Positions 17,082 through 25,943 of a stretch of DNA of 34,059 nucleotides are shown piece after piece. The stretch is taken from positions 1-34,059 of the forward strand of contig JADFQA010000033.1 of assembly GCA_022562055.1 (NCBI GenBank), read 5' to 3'. Position 1 is the stretch's first letter; every line of letters starts with the position of its first letter. Source of the DNA: Acidobacteriota bacterium. Its GTDB lineage: Bacteria > Actinomycetota > Acidimicrobiia > Spongiisociales > UBA5794. The notes beneath the pieces were generated by a model. That model was given only the letters and a program-made list of their open reading frames with translations, had not been told where the DNA came from and ran no database searches. The translations under genes and the position numbers were made by a program.

Positions 17082-18539
17082 GTGGGCGCAGACAAAGCAG
17101 ACATTGGCCTCATCGGACTTGCGGTCATGGGGCAAAACCTCGTCCTCAACATGGCCGACCACGGGTTCAAGATCGCCGTGTACAACAGAACTACGTCCAA
17201 AGTTGATACGTTTATTGCATCGCTTGAGGCGGATACCGCGATTGTGGGCACACACAACCTCGCCGATCTCGCCGAAGCAGTCTCCTCGCCGCGCAAGATC
17301 ATGATGATGGTGCGCGCCGGTGCGCCGGTTGACGCAACCATCGACGCGCTCCTCCCCCACCTCGATCGCGGCGACATCATCATCGACGGCGGAAACTCAA
17401 ACTACGAAGACACCCGCCAGCGGATGCAGCGCCTCGAGTCGCTCGGCATCCACTTTGTAGGAACGGGAGTTTCCGGCGGCGAGGAGGGTGCCCGCACCGG
17501 CCCTTCGATCATGCCGGGAGGGTCACCAGAGGCGTGGCCTCACATCAAGAACATCTTTCAGTCAATCGCGGCCGTGTACGACGGTGAACCATGCTGCGAC
17601 TGGCTCGGACCTGGCGGCGCCGGTCACTTCGTAAAAACCGTGCACAACGGCATTGAGTACGGGGACATGCAGGTCATTGCCGAGGCTTACGACATCATGC
17701 GTCGCGGTCTCGGAATGGACCACGACGACATGGCATCGACATTCGACGAGTGGGGAACCGGTGTTCTCGACAGCTACTTGATCGATATCACCGCGGTGAT
17801 TCTGCGCACGACGGATGACGATGGCTCGCCGCTGGTCACCAAGGTTCTCGATGCGGCAGGTCAGAAGGGCACTGGTCGGTGGACGGTCGATGCGTCAATG
17901 GATTTCGCGATGCCGGTGACGTTGGTCGCCGAAGCGGTCCATGCCCGCATCGTGTCAGCGCTCGTAGATGAGCGTCATCAGGCAGCGGACGCTCTCGGGG
18001 AACCAAACGTTGGCCTGATCGCGGGCGACAAAGCAGAACTCCTCAACGATCTTCACTCGGCTGCGTACGCCGCAAAGATCGTGTCCTATGCGCAGGGGTT
18101 CATGTTGCTCACAGCGGCGTCTCGCGAACACATGTGGGATCTCGATCTGGGTCTCGTTGCGTCCTTGTGGCGCGAGGGCTGCATCATCCGATCTCAGTTC
18201 CTCAACGACATCACCGCGGCATATCGAAACCAGCCCGACCTCCCCAACCTGTTGATTTCGCCGTATTTCGTCGACGCGCTATCAGCATCGCACGACGGTC
18301 TCCGGCGCACCGTTGCGAGGGCAGCGCTCAGCGGTATCCCGACCCCGGCATATTCGTCGGCGCTGGCGTTTCTCGATGCGTTCCGCACCAGACGTCTGCC
18401 CGCCAACCTCCTTCAGGCGCAACGGGACTACTTCGGTGCACACACGTACGAGCGGGTTGACCGGCCGCGAGGTGAGTTTTTTCACACCAATTGGACCGGG
18501 ACCGGCGGCGATGTCACGTCCACCACTTACGACGCCTAA
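17082..18539 (+). CDS. gnd: 6-phosphogluconate dehydrogenase, decarboxylating
   Basis: 485 residues, the long dimeric form. It oxidises 6-phosphogluconate to ribulose 5-phosphate and CO2, making NADPH. Rossmann start DIGLIGLAVMGQNLVLNMADHG, IIIDGGNSNYEDTRQRM, and the substrate-binding TGVSGGEEGARTGPSIMPGG are visible, followed by the catalytic-Lys segment GAGHFVKTVHNGIEYGDMQ. GTG 17082 is chosen over GTG at 17031 because AAGGAG precedes it by 4 nt and the protein then begins where the family does. The next genes make transhydrogenase, so both adjacent loci supply NADPH. Confidence 0.94.
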   Translation: MGADKADIGLIGLAVMGQNLVLNMADHGFKIAVYNRTTSKVDTFIASLEADTAIVGTHNLADLAEAVSSPRKIMMMVRAGAPVDATIDALLPHLDRGDIIIDGGNSNYEDTRQRMQRLESLGIHFVGTGVSGGEEGARTGPSIMPGGSPEAWPHIKNIFQSIAAVYDGEPCCDWLGPGGAGHFVKTVHNGIEYGDMQVIAEAYDIMRRGLGMDHDDMASTFDEWGTGVLDSYLIDITAVILRTTDDDGSPLVTKVLDAAGQKGTGRWTVDASMDFAMPVTLVAEAVHARIVSALVDERHQAADALGEPNVGLIAGDKAELLNDLHSAAYAAKIVSYAQGFMLLTAASREHMWDLDLGLVASLWREGCIIRSQFLNDITAAYRNQPDLPNLLISPYFVDALSASHDGLRRTVARAALSGIPTPAYSSALAFLDAFRTRRLPANLLQAQRDYFGAHTYERVDRPRGEFFHTNWTGTGGDVTSTTYDA

Positions 18540-18595
18540 CAAGACCCGACAACTCGATACCAGCCCTCACGGGCCTTCGTGTTACCGTCCCCGTG

Positions 18596-19729
18596 ATGCA
18601 CATCTTCATTCAACGAGAGCGGGCTGAACACGAACGCCGCGTTGCAGCCACACCGCAAACTGTGAAGCGCTTCGTGGAGTGGGGGTGGGATGTCACAGTC
18701 GAACACGACGCTGGTTTACACGCCGGGTTTCCCGACGATCTCTTCGCTGCTGAGGGTGCTGTGATCAGCGATAAGCCAACCCCGGCCGACATCGTATTGC
18801 GCGCCGGGACGCCCGCTCCCGAAGAACTCGCTGCCTACGGTACCGACACGACCGTCATCGGTTTCTTTGATCCCTACGTCAACGTCGATCTCATGCGGGC
18901 ATGCGAAAAGGCCGAAGTGACGGTCGTCGCACTCGAAGCCATCCCACGAACGACGCTCGCACAATCAATGGACGCCCTCAGTTCTCAAGCAACGGTGGCT
19001 GGTTACGCAGCAGTCCTTCTTGCCGCCGAGACATCTCCAAAGTTCTTGCCGATGCTCGTGACGGCCGCGGGCACCATCCCACCGGCGCGAGCGCTGATCC
19101 TTGGGATTGGCGTCGCCGGGCTTCAGGCCATCGCAACCGCACGGCGTCTCGGGGCCATCGTTCACGCATACGACGTACGCCCAGAAACTCGGGAGCAGGT
19201 CGAAAGTCTTGGTGCCAAATTCATCGAAGCTCCGACGACCGAAACCGACGCCGCTGGTTATGCCAAGGAGGTTGGTGACGACATCCAAGCAAAACAGTTT
19301 GCAGCACTCGCTCCCTTCGTCTCCGATGCAGACCTGATCATCACCACGGCTCAAATCCCTGGCCGCCCGGCGCCACTGCTCATCAATGACGCAATGGTTG
19401 CCACGATGAACCCGGGGAGCGTCATCGTCGACACGGCAGCTCAGAGTGGTGGAAACGTGCAGCCCTCCCGGCCTGACGAAACCGTCATTGTTAACAACGT
19501 CATTGTTCTCGGACCAACAAATCTGCCAAGCACGGTTGCAGCCGATGCATCTCGAATGCTCGCCCGCAACATGCTCACGGTCCTAGAGCGTGCAAGGTCA
19601 GACGATGGCTCACTGCAATTTGCACAAGACGCCGAAGTGCTCGGCCCGGCGACCGTAATAGTTAACGGGACCGCTGTCGATCCACGCACACGCGTCCTCC
19701 TCGGTTACGACGCGGAGGGCGACTCGTGA
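18596..19729 (+). CDS. pntAA: NAD(P) transhydrogenase alpha subunit, part 1 (dI, NAD-binding)
   Basis: 377 residues, matching PntAA of three-gene transhydrogenases such as that of Rhodospirillum. It starts MHIFIQRERAEHERRVAATP, has the alanine-dehydrogenase-like two-domain fold with ILGIGVAGLQAIATARRLGA for NAD binding and HAYDVRPETREQVESLGA after it, then TTAQIPGRPAPLLI and VIVDTAAQSGGN. The cytoplasmic dI domain binds NAD(H). No ribosome site precedes the ATG, but TACCGT (TAnnnT) ends 7 nt before the GTG-ATG pair, compatible with a leaderless mRNA. GTGA overlap with pntAB. Confidence 0.93.
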   Translation: MHIFIQRERAEHERRVAATPQTVKRFVEWGWDVTVEHDAGLHAGFPDDLFAAEGAVISDKPTPADIVLRAGTPAPEELAAYGTDTTVIGFFDPYVNVDLMRACEKAEVTVVALEAIPRTTLAQSMDALSSQATVAGYAAVLLAAETSPKFLPMLVTAAGTIPPARALILGIGVAGLQAIATARRLGAIVHAYDVRPETREQVESLGAKFIEAPTTETDAAGYAKEVGDDIQAKQFAALAPFVSDADLIITTAQIPGRPAPLLINDAMVATMNPGSVIVDTAAQSGGNVQPSRPDETVIVNNVIVLGPTNLPSTVAADASRMLARNMLTVLERARSDDGSLQFAQDAEVLGPATVIVNGTAVDPRTRVLLGYDAEGDS

Positions 19730-20028
19730 GCGACGTATTCATCACCGGGATTGTCATATTCGTACTCGCTGCGTTCGTGGGCCTTGAGGTCATTGCAAAA
19801 GTCCCCGCAACCCTGCACACGCCACTCATGTCGGGCGCAAACGCCATTTCGGGAATCACTCTCGTTGGGGCAATCATCGTCGCAGCCGAGATCGGGAACG
19901 GTGGCGCAGCAGCCACAGTCCTTGCGTTTGTGGCTGTCGCGGCGGCCACTGTGAATGTGGTCGGTGGGTTCCTCGTCACGGACCGCATGCTCGAAATGTT
20001 CAAGAAGAAACCCCAGCAGAAACCATGA
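19726..20028 (+). CDS. pntAB: NAD(P) transhydrogenase alpha subunit, part 2 (membrane)
   Basis: 100 residues with three to four hydrophobic helices: an N-terminal FITGIVIFVLAAFVGLEVI, then the conserved VPATLHTPLMSGANAISGIT loop that marks this family, then two more helices. It is the small membrane subunit that, with PntB, forms the proton channel. It starts in the pntAA stop (GTGA) and ends in an ATGA overlap with pntB. Confidence 0.94.
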   Translation: MSDVFITGIVIFVLAAFVGLEVIAKVPATLHTPLMSGANAISGITLVGAIIVAAEIGNGGAAATVLAFVAVAAATVNVVGGFLVTDRMLEMFKKKPQQKP

Positions 20029-21386
20029 CCGAGCTTCTCTACCTCGCGGCATCCGTGCTCTTCATTCTCGGTCTCAAGAATCTCGGATCGCCCCGCACTG
20101 CGCGACTTGGTAACCAACTCGCCGCACTCGGAATGTTGGTCGCGATAGTCACGGTGCTCGTCGATCTGGACCGCGTTTCGTGGGGTGTCATCGTTAGCGG
20201 AATGGTCGTCGGTGCCGTAATCGGCGCCGCGCTTGCACTGCGAGTCCAAATGACCTCGATGCCCGAACTCGTCGCGGCGTTCAACGGCTTCGGCGGGATA
20301 TCGTCAATGCTGGTCGCCCTGGTCGCTCTCCTGGTTTCTGGAGGCCGCTGGGAATCGGAGACCGGTGTCACAGTCGTGCTGTCAGTCGTCATTGGGGCCA
20401 TCACCTTCACCGGAAGTTTTATTGCATACGGAAAGCTCAAAGGCATCATCTCCGGCAGCCCGCTGCTATTTCGCGGCGGTAAGACACTCAACGCGGTGAT
20501 CGCGGTCGCGATTGTTGTTTCCGGCTACGCGGGTGTTGCTGGTGACGCAACCTGGCCGTACTGGGTGGCTGTCGGTCTCGCGGGCCTACTTGGCGTGCTT
20601 GGTGTGCTCCCCATCGGTGGCGCAGACATGCCCGTCGTGATTTCGCTGTTGAACTCCCTGTCGGGCGTCGCCGCCTCGACAGCCGGGTTTGTCATTGGAA
20701 ACAACGCACTGATCGTCGGCGGTGCCCTCGTGGGTGCGGCCGGTCTTATCCTCACGCTGCAAATGGGTAGCGCGATGAACCGCACCATCGCCAACGTGTT
20801 GTTCTCAGGTTTCGGCACTGCAGGAGGCGGTGGTCCGACTGACATTGGCGACAAGCCGATAAACCGGGCCACACCAGATGATGTTGCGATCGCCCTTGCA
20901 TACGCACAGTCTGTACTCATAGTGCCCGGGTACGGCCTCGCCGTGGCGCAAGCGCAGCACGTCACGAAGGACCTTGCCTCACTGCTCGAAGACAAGGGAA
21001 TCGATGTTGGGTATGCGATTCACCCTGTCGCCGGGCGTATGCCGGGACACATGAACGTACTCCTGGCCGAAGCCGACGTGCCGTATGACCAACTGTTTGA
21101 CCTTGAGCAGTCAAACCCGAAGTTCCAACAGACGGACGTTGTATTGGTCATCGGCGCAAACGATGTCGTCAACCCTTCCGCCCGCGACGATCCCGGCAGC
21201 CCAATCTACGGGATGCCCATTCTTGACGTCGACAAGGCAAGGACGGTCGTCGTAGTAAAGCGCTCACTGTCCCCCGGGTTTGCCGGCATCGACAACCCAC
21301 TGTTCTACATGGACGGAACCCTGATGCTCCTCGCAGACGGCAAGGTCGCGATCGAGGAGACCATCAAATCTATCAAGGCTCTTTGA
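20025..21386 (+). CDS. pntB: NAD(P) transhydrogenase beta subunit
   Basis: 453 residues: about eight transmembrane helices up to residue ~255, then the soluble NADP-binding dIII domain. The dIII motifs are VPGYGLAVAQAQH near 305, HPVAGRMPGHMNVLLAEA, VIGANDVVNPSARDDPGSPIYGM-type dinucleotide contacts and VVVKRSLSPGFAGIDNP. With PntAA/AB it uses the proton gradient to reduce NADP with NADH. Full length and apparently intact. Confidence 0.96.
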   Translation: MTELLYLAASVLFILGLKNLGSPRTARLGNQLAALGMLVAIVTVLVDLDRVSWGVIVSGMVVGAVIGAALALRVQMTSMPELVAAFNGFGGISSMLVALVALLVSGGRWESETGVTVVLSVVIGAITFTGSFIAYGKLKGIISGSPLLFRGGKTLNAVIAVAIVVSGYAGVAGDATWPYWVAVGLAGLLGVLGVLPIGGADMPVVISLLNSLSGVAASTAGFVIGNNALIVGGALVGAAGLILTLQMGSAMNRTIANVLFSGFGTAGGGGPTDIGDKPINRATPDDVAIALAYAQSVLIVPGYGLAVAQAQHVTKDLASLLEDKGIDVGYAIHPVAGRMPGHMNVLLAEADVPYDQLFDLEQSNPKFQQTDVVLVIGANDVVNPSARDDPGSPIYGMPILDVDKARTVVVVKRSLSPGFAGIDNPLFYMDGTLMLLADGKVAIEETIKSIKAL

Positions 21387-21390
21387 CGAA

Positions 21391-21984
21391 ATGGAGTTCT
21401 GTGATGTGATTCGCCGCCGCAGGATGGTCAGGGAGTACCTCGATACACCGGTGCCGGCTGATGCGTTGCAGCGTATCGTGGATGCAGCCGTCAAAACTCC
21501 AAGCGCCGGCTTTTCACAGGGGCAGTCCCTCGTTGTGGTGATCGACAAAGGCCAACGTGAACGCATTGCTAAGTCGGCTCGTGAACGAGAATACATCGGG
21601 CGCGGGTTCGAGCCGTGGCTGTCGGTAGCGCCGGTCCACTTTGTCATCACAGTGAGCGAACAGGCCTACATCGATCGCTACCGCGAAAATGACAAGCTCG
21701 GTCCCGAGATGGACGTTCTCCCCTGGGATGTCCCGTACTGGTGGGTCGATGGTGGCGCCACAATGATGGCTATCCTGCTCGCCGCGGTGGCCGAAGGGCT
21801 CGCCGCGGGTTTCCTGGGGGCACACAGCTTCAAGGACCTGCGCTCGATCGTCGACATTCCAGACTCCGAATCGGTGCTCGGTGTCGTCACCGTTGGTTAC
21901 GAAGCACACAGCGTCCAAGAGAGCAGATCGTTGCCCCGCCGGCGTCGCCCACGATCTGAGGTCGTGCATTGGGACCGCTGGTGA
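21391..21984 (+). CDS. Nitroreductase-family flavoprotein
   Basis: 197 residues of the FMN-dependent nitroreductase fold. The opening VIRRRRMVREYLDTPVP and the following TPSAGFSQGQSLVVV match the FMN-phosphate and ribityl-binding elements of the family; AAVAEGLAAGFLGAH is the usual late helix. Starts 4 nt after pntB, so it probably shares that transcript. Substrate cannot be assigned; members reduce nitroaromatics, quinones or act in F420- or FMN-linked steps. The Arg-rich tail is extra. Confidence 0.85.
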   Translation: MEFCDVIRRRRMVREYLDTPVPADALQRIVDAAVKTPSAGFSQGQSLVVVIDKGQRERIAKSAREREYIGRGFEPWLSVAPVHFVITVSEQAYIDRYRENDKLGPEMDVLPWDVPYWWVDGGATMMAILLAAVAEGLAAGFLGAHSFKDLRSIVDIPDSESVLGVVTVGYEAHSVQESRSLPRRRRPRSEVVHWDRW

Positions 21985-22008
21985 ACCGACCGTCACCAGG
22001 AGGGCAGC

Positions 22009-22413
22009 ATGCTTGAGATCTCAGAATTGTCCAAGAGGTATGGCGACGTGGTCGCCCTCGATGGGTGCACGTTCTCTGCTGCGCCGGGCCAGCTTCTCGG
22101 TTTTTTGGGACCAAACGGGGCCGGCAAGACTACAGCGATGCGGGCGATTTTCAGCCTGATCCGTCCCGACCGAGGATCTGAAATCCCCATCCTTCGAGCA
22201 GCTTCGTTGTTCCCCGCGTTCAGCCCGATGACTATGCCGCTGAGACAGGCGCGCGGCGATGTAACCGGGCTCGAGGTGGCGTTGTCGGTCGGTCTCATAA
22301 TGCTCGCAATCTGGCTCGTCATTAGGCTCGCAGGCCGTATTTATACGGGTGCTGCGCTTCGCACGGGTGGCAAAGTCAAAGCACGCGAAGCCTTGAACTC
22401 GTCCGACTTATGA
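22009..22413 (+). pseudogene. Deletion fusion: N-terminus of an ABC ATPase joined to C-terminus of an ABC-2 permease
   Basis: 134 codons. Residues 1 to about 56 are the start of a drug/sodium-export type ATPase, with Walker A GPNGAGKT at 34-41 and a normal beginning after AGGAGG. From about residue 57 (near base 22180) the protein switches to what looks like the last part of a NatB-type permease: ILRAASLFPAFSPMTMPLRQ, a hydrophobic helix, then GRIYTGAALRTGGKVK. The Q-loop, signature, Walker B and most permease helices are missing. The simplest reading is one in-frame deletion that removed the end of a natA-like gene and the front of an adjacent natB-like gene. The hybrid cannot be a working ATPase. 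Its stop overlaps the kynU start (ATGA), so it may be kept because translation through it drives kynU. Confidence 0.8.
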
Positions 22414-23669
22414 TCTCGTCACCCCGACACCTCGCTGCCAAAGCCCACGATCTCGATGGTTCAGATCCCCTGGCACACTTCCAGGACTACTTCGTCTCCC
22501 CCACCGACGGCGTCCTATATCTTGACGGAAACTCACTTGGCAGGCTGCCCAAAGCAACGATGTCGGCCGTGGCACACACGGTCGAACACGAATGGGGAAC
22601 TGATCTAGTGAGGTCGTGGAAGACGTGGATCGATCTCCCGACGGCCATTGGCGACGAACTCGCGCCCCTTATCGGAGCACAGCCCGGGACCGTCGTCATT
22701 ACCGACCAAACGTCGTTGAACATTTTCAAGATGGCGTCGGCGCTGCTCGAAGCTTCGGGACGACCCAACATTGTGAGCGACTCGACAAATTTCCCCAGCG
22801 ACCTCTACATTCTCCAGGGTGTCGCGCAACGCGCCGGCGGCGAACTCCGCGTCATCGAGGCGAGCGCGGATGTCGGCTGCACACCGCAGGCCCTGGCTGA
22901 CGCGATCGACGACACGGTTGGCCTCGTTGAGCTGAGCCATGTGACCTTCAAGGGAGGTGCGGTGGCCGCCATGGATCGGCTGACACAAACGGCGCACGAC
23001 GGCGGCGCCTATACCCTGTGGGATCTCGCCCACTCGGCCGGTGTCTACCCCGTAGACCTTGCGGGAACGAATACCGATGCTGCGATTGGCTGCACCTACA
23101 AGCACCTCAACGCCGGTCCCGGCGCCCCCGGCTTCATCTACGTCCGTTCTGACCTCATCACGACATTGCACCAACCGATACAGGGCTGGTGGGGGCACAC
23201 CGACCCGTTCGCATTCGACCTGGACTACCGCCCAGTGGAGGACATCCGCCGATTTGGTGTTGGGACCGTTGCGGTGCTGTCCCTCATCGGGGTCCGTGAG
23301 GGCGTCAGGTTGAGCGCTGAGGCCGGGATATCTGCCATCCGTAAGAAGTCCACTGGGTTAACGTCGTTCATTATTGAGTTCTACGACGCTGTATTGTCAG
23401 AGCTGGGCTGTGGCCTCGCCACCCCGCGATCTGACGATACGCGCGGCGCTCATGTTGCAATCACGCATCCACACGCGTACCAGCTCTCCCAAGCCCTCAT
23501 TGATCGCAACGTCGTGCCCGACTTTCGGGCGCCCGACACATTGCGTCTCGGAATAGCACCCCTCGCAAACTCGTACTGCGAGGTGTACGAAGCGCTGGAC
23601 ACCCTCCGAGAGATTCTCGCGTCCAAAGCCTATTTGTCGTCCACACCGCAACGTGGTGTGCTCACATGA
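22410..23669 (+). CDS. kynU: Kynureninase
   Basis: 419 residues, a PLP-dependent fold-type I enzyme that cleaves kynurenine to anthranilate and alanine (tryptophan catabolism; the 3-hydroxy form serves NAD synthesis). Early motif YLDGNSLGRLP, SDSTNFPSD, WDLAHSAG with the pyridine-contacting Asp, and the PLP lysine at about 231 in CTYKHLNAGPGAPGF. GWWGHTDPF is also family-specific. Coupled by ATGA to the remnant ABC gene. No tryptophan dioxygenase, formamidase or kynurenine monooxygenase is nearby, so the pathway partners must lie elsewhere. Confidence 0.94.
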   Translation: MISSPRHLAAKAHDLDGSDPLAHFQDYFVSPTDGVLYLDGNSLGRLPKATMSAVAHTVEHEWGTDLVRSWKTWIDLPTAIGDELAPLIGAQPGTVVITDQTSLNIFKMASALLEASGRPNIVSDSTNFPSDLYILQGVAQRAGGELRVIEASADVGCTPQALADAIDDTVGLVELSHVTFKGGAVAAMDRLTQTAHDGGAYTLWDLAHSAGVYPVDLAGTNTDAAIGCTYKHLNAGPGAPGFIYVRSDLITTLHQPIQGWWGHTDPFAFDLDYRPVEDIRRFGVGTVAVLSLIGVREGVRLSAEAGISAIRKKSTGLTSFIIEFYDAVLSELGCGLATPRSDDTRGAHVAITHPHAYQLSQALIDRNVVPDFRAPDTLRLGIAPLANSYCEVYEALDTLREILASKAYLSSTPQRGVLT

Positions 23670-23748
23670 CGCTACGCGGACCTTAAGGCGGAGACCGTTA
23701 TCACCGACTGAATAGCAGATTCACGACAATGCCAGGTGAGGAGGCACA

Positions 23749-24594
23749 ATGTCAGACGACGAAAACAAGCAGAACGAGCCGCTGTCGAGCGAGGATCTCA
23801 TTGCTCGCGCCCGCGAGTCAATGAAGTCGAGCATCCCCGACGCGCCCCAATCAGATTTCGATGCTGACATAACCCCGGATTCCTCCGGTACTGCGGCGCC
23901 CCAACACAGCGACGAACGTCAGGACAGATACTCTACGGAGAATGCTGAGTTCGACGAGCCGCTTCCCCCGTCCGATCCATGGCAGCCGCCATCATCGGAA
24001 CAAACTCCAACAGCCTGGGCACCGCCCGCTGCCGAAACAGCCACCCCGGCGGCGACACCGGAGCGTGGCAATCCAACGGACTCCATCACCCGCCCCGCCG
24101 ACCGAATCGGGACGACTTCTCCCAAGAGGTCCCGGCTGCGGGCCCTGAGACCGCTACTCATCGTCGGCGGGATCGGTGCCTTCCTGGGAGTCTCGTCATT
24201 CTTTGGCTCAACGCCCGTCAGCGATGTCCGGGCCGGCGACTGCTTCGATGCGTTCGACGAGGCGGAGGAGATCTTTGAGATCAAGACGTTCTCGTGCGAC
24301 GAGCCACATACGTACGAAGTGATGCACATCTTCAACTACGCCGACGATCCCGCAGCACCGTACCCGGGAGAAGAAGTCGTTTGGGAAGAGGCTGTCTTGG
24401 GTTGCATCGAAGAATTTGCCGACTTCACCGGTCTCGTCTGGGAAGAGGAGGTCGATGTGTTTATCGATGCGCTCTACCCAGTTCGCGCCGGATGGGAGGA
24501 CGAAAACGACCGCGAGGCGATTTGTATGCTTGTACAAGTCGACGCAAACGGTGATTTCGTCCAGCAAACGGGATCCTTGCGTTCAGATACTTAA
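23749..24594 (+). CDS. Membrane protein with a C-terminal septum-formation domain
   Basis: 281 residues. Residues 1-130 are low-complexity, acidic and Pro/Thr/Ser-rich, probably disordered in the cytoplasm. A single helix at about 135-155 (LRPLLIVGGIGAFLGVSSFF) puts the rest outside. The outer domain has the order GDCFDAF, FSCDEPHTYEVMHIF, LGCIEEFADFTG and a late REAICMLV, which is the Septum_form (PF13845-like) pattern of cysteines that probably pair as disulfides. The family is widespread in actinobacteria and was named from a link to septation; its molecular role is unclear. A strong ribosome site GAGGAGG precedes the ATG. Confidence 0.82.
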   Translation: MSDDENKQNEPLSSEDLIARARESMKSSIPDAPQSDFDADITPDSSGTAAPQHSDERQDRYSTENAEFDEPLPPSDPWQPPSSEQTPTAWAPPAAETATPAATPERGNPTDSITRPADRIGTTSPKRSRLRALRPLLIVGGIGAFLGVSSFFGSTPVSDVRAGDCFDAFDEAEEIFEIKTFSCDEPHTYEVMHIFNYADDPAAPYPGEEVVWEEAVLGCIEEFADFTGLVWEEEVDVFIDALYPVRAGWEDENDREAICMLVQVDANGDFVQQTGSLRSDT

Positions 24595-24911
24595 CGCCCA
24601 CACGAAGCTGGCCGCAAACTGAAGTCGCCCTGTATGCCGGACGGTGCTTAGCGCGAGTCACATCGGTACCATCTACCCTGTCACCTGTTCGGCGCATAGT
24701 TCAATCTCTGCAACGTCACCAACCACTACGAAGGTGAAAACGCGACGGACACGGCCCGCAAATGGCTTCAGGACAACGGCCTCATCTAGGTGGCGATCGG
24801 CGAAACACGAGCGTGATCCGTGGAGCGCTTCGGCACCCCATAGTCGCCTCACGCGACGGCGCTCGACACCGGTAGTGGCGGAAGGCGGCGATTCCGACAA
24901 CAATCACCATC
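24595..24911 (+). other. 317-bp gap with one possible gene remnant
   Basis: No full gene is seen between the septum-type protein and the diaminopentanoate-dehydrogenase-like gene. The only coding-like stretch is the short frame at 24700-24789 described separately. No good promoter or terminator was found. Confidence 0.5.
24700..24789 (+). pseudogene. Possible C-terminal remnant of an OpuAC/ProX-type substrate-binding protein
   Basis: A 29-codon open stretch ending NATDTARKWLQDNGLI and a TAG stop, preceded in frame by another TAG. The ending with an Ala-rich turn, a WL(x)ENGL helix and an immediate stop resembles the C-termini of glycine-betaine binding proteins. It is too short to be sure, and nothing upstream in any frame extends the similarity. 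Confidence 0.3.
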
Positions 24912-25835
24912 ATGTCAAACCTTGCCCTCATCGGAGCTGGCCAGATCGGGACGGCCGCGGCTCTCGCGGCCCGTGACGACGGTATTTGCTCCGCAATTTC
25001 AGTTGTAGTCGATCCCGACCCCGCCGCCCGCGCAGAGCTTGTCGCGGTCACGGGAGCCTCGTCACACGCGTCGACGGCCGAGCTGTCGTCGGCGATCGAA
25101 GGAGACAGAGCGCTAGTTGCGTTTTCGTCCGATGCCAACAAGGTCGGGCGCGAGATCATCCAGCTTGTGTCGCTCGGCTACCACTGTGTGACCACATGCG
25201 AAGAGCTTGCGTGGCCCGACCGCCACTTGTGGGAGGCTCTCCACACGGCCGCCGCTACTGAAAAAAGAGTCATCATTGTCACGGGGGCGAATCCTGGTTT
25301 CGCAATGGACAGGTTCCCCCTGTTAGCCGCTGCCGCCACCCGGTCGCCGTCGTCCATCAAGGTGACCCGCCGGGTGAACACATCCCGACGCCGGGATTCG
25401 CTGATCGCAAAAACTGGACGCGGTCTGACACCCGAAGAGTTCGAGCGGGCATGGCAGGCAGGTAAGGCGGGGCACAAAGGGCTTGAGGCGTCGGCTCGTC
25501 TGCTTGCACACTCGCTCAACTGGGACCACAACGACCTTCGCGAAACGATTGACCCCATCATCGTCGACGGCATCGTGACTGGATATGAGCAGCGGGTTCT
25601 TGTGCGCACGACCGACGGCCGCAAGATTTCTCTTCACCTAGTGCTCGACGAAAACCTCGAGGACGAAGTCGATGAGGTGGTCGTCGAAGGAACACCACCG
25701 ATCACCATGCGTATCGAGGGTGGCTACCACGGGGACGAAGGTGCAAAAGCTCAGATTCTCATGGCGCTGCAACGCTGCCGGGAACTCGAGCCCGGGTTCT
25801 ACCGGCCGACGGACCTGCCGCTTCGATTCGGCTAA
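24912..25835 (+). CDS. Dehydrogenase resembling 2,4-diaminopentanoate dehydrogenase
   Basis: 307 residues. An N-terminal Rossmann domain starts LALIGAGQIGTAAALAA, and the loop VAFSSDANKVGREI follows as in DapB-like folds. The C-terminal half matches the diaminopentanoate/amino-acid dehydrogenase C-domain: VTGANPGFAMDRFPL, RRVNTSRRRDSL, KTGRGLTPEEFERAWQAG, GHKGLEASARLLAHSLNW. Clostridial Ord uses this fold to deaminate 2,4-diaminopentanoate in ornithine degradation; actinobacterial homologues have unknown substrates, so function is only family level. No ribosome site is obvious before ATG 24912. Confidence 0.75.
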   Translation: MSNLALIGAGQIGTAAALAARDDGICSAISVVVDPDPAARAELVAVTGASSHASTAELSSAIEGDRALVAFSSDANKVGREIIQLVSLGYHCVTTCEELAWPDRHLWEALHTAAATEKRVIIVTGANPGFAMDRFPLLAAAATRSPSSIKVTRRVNTSRRRDSLIAKTGRGLTPEEFERAWQAGKAGHKGLEASARLLAHSLNWDHNDLRETIDPIIVDGIVTGYEQRVLVRTTDGRKISLHLVLDENLEDEVDEVVVEGTPPITMRIEGGYHGDEGAKAQILMALQRCRELEPGFYRPTDLPLRFG

Positions 25836-25943
25836 ATAGCCGCACCATGAACCGGATTCTCTCACCCGTCTGCGTGTCGGCTCTCGCGGCTCTTACAGTC
25901 GCCCGTCGCCATTGTCCGGGAGCGGCAGGGGAAGTTGGTTGCC

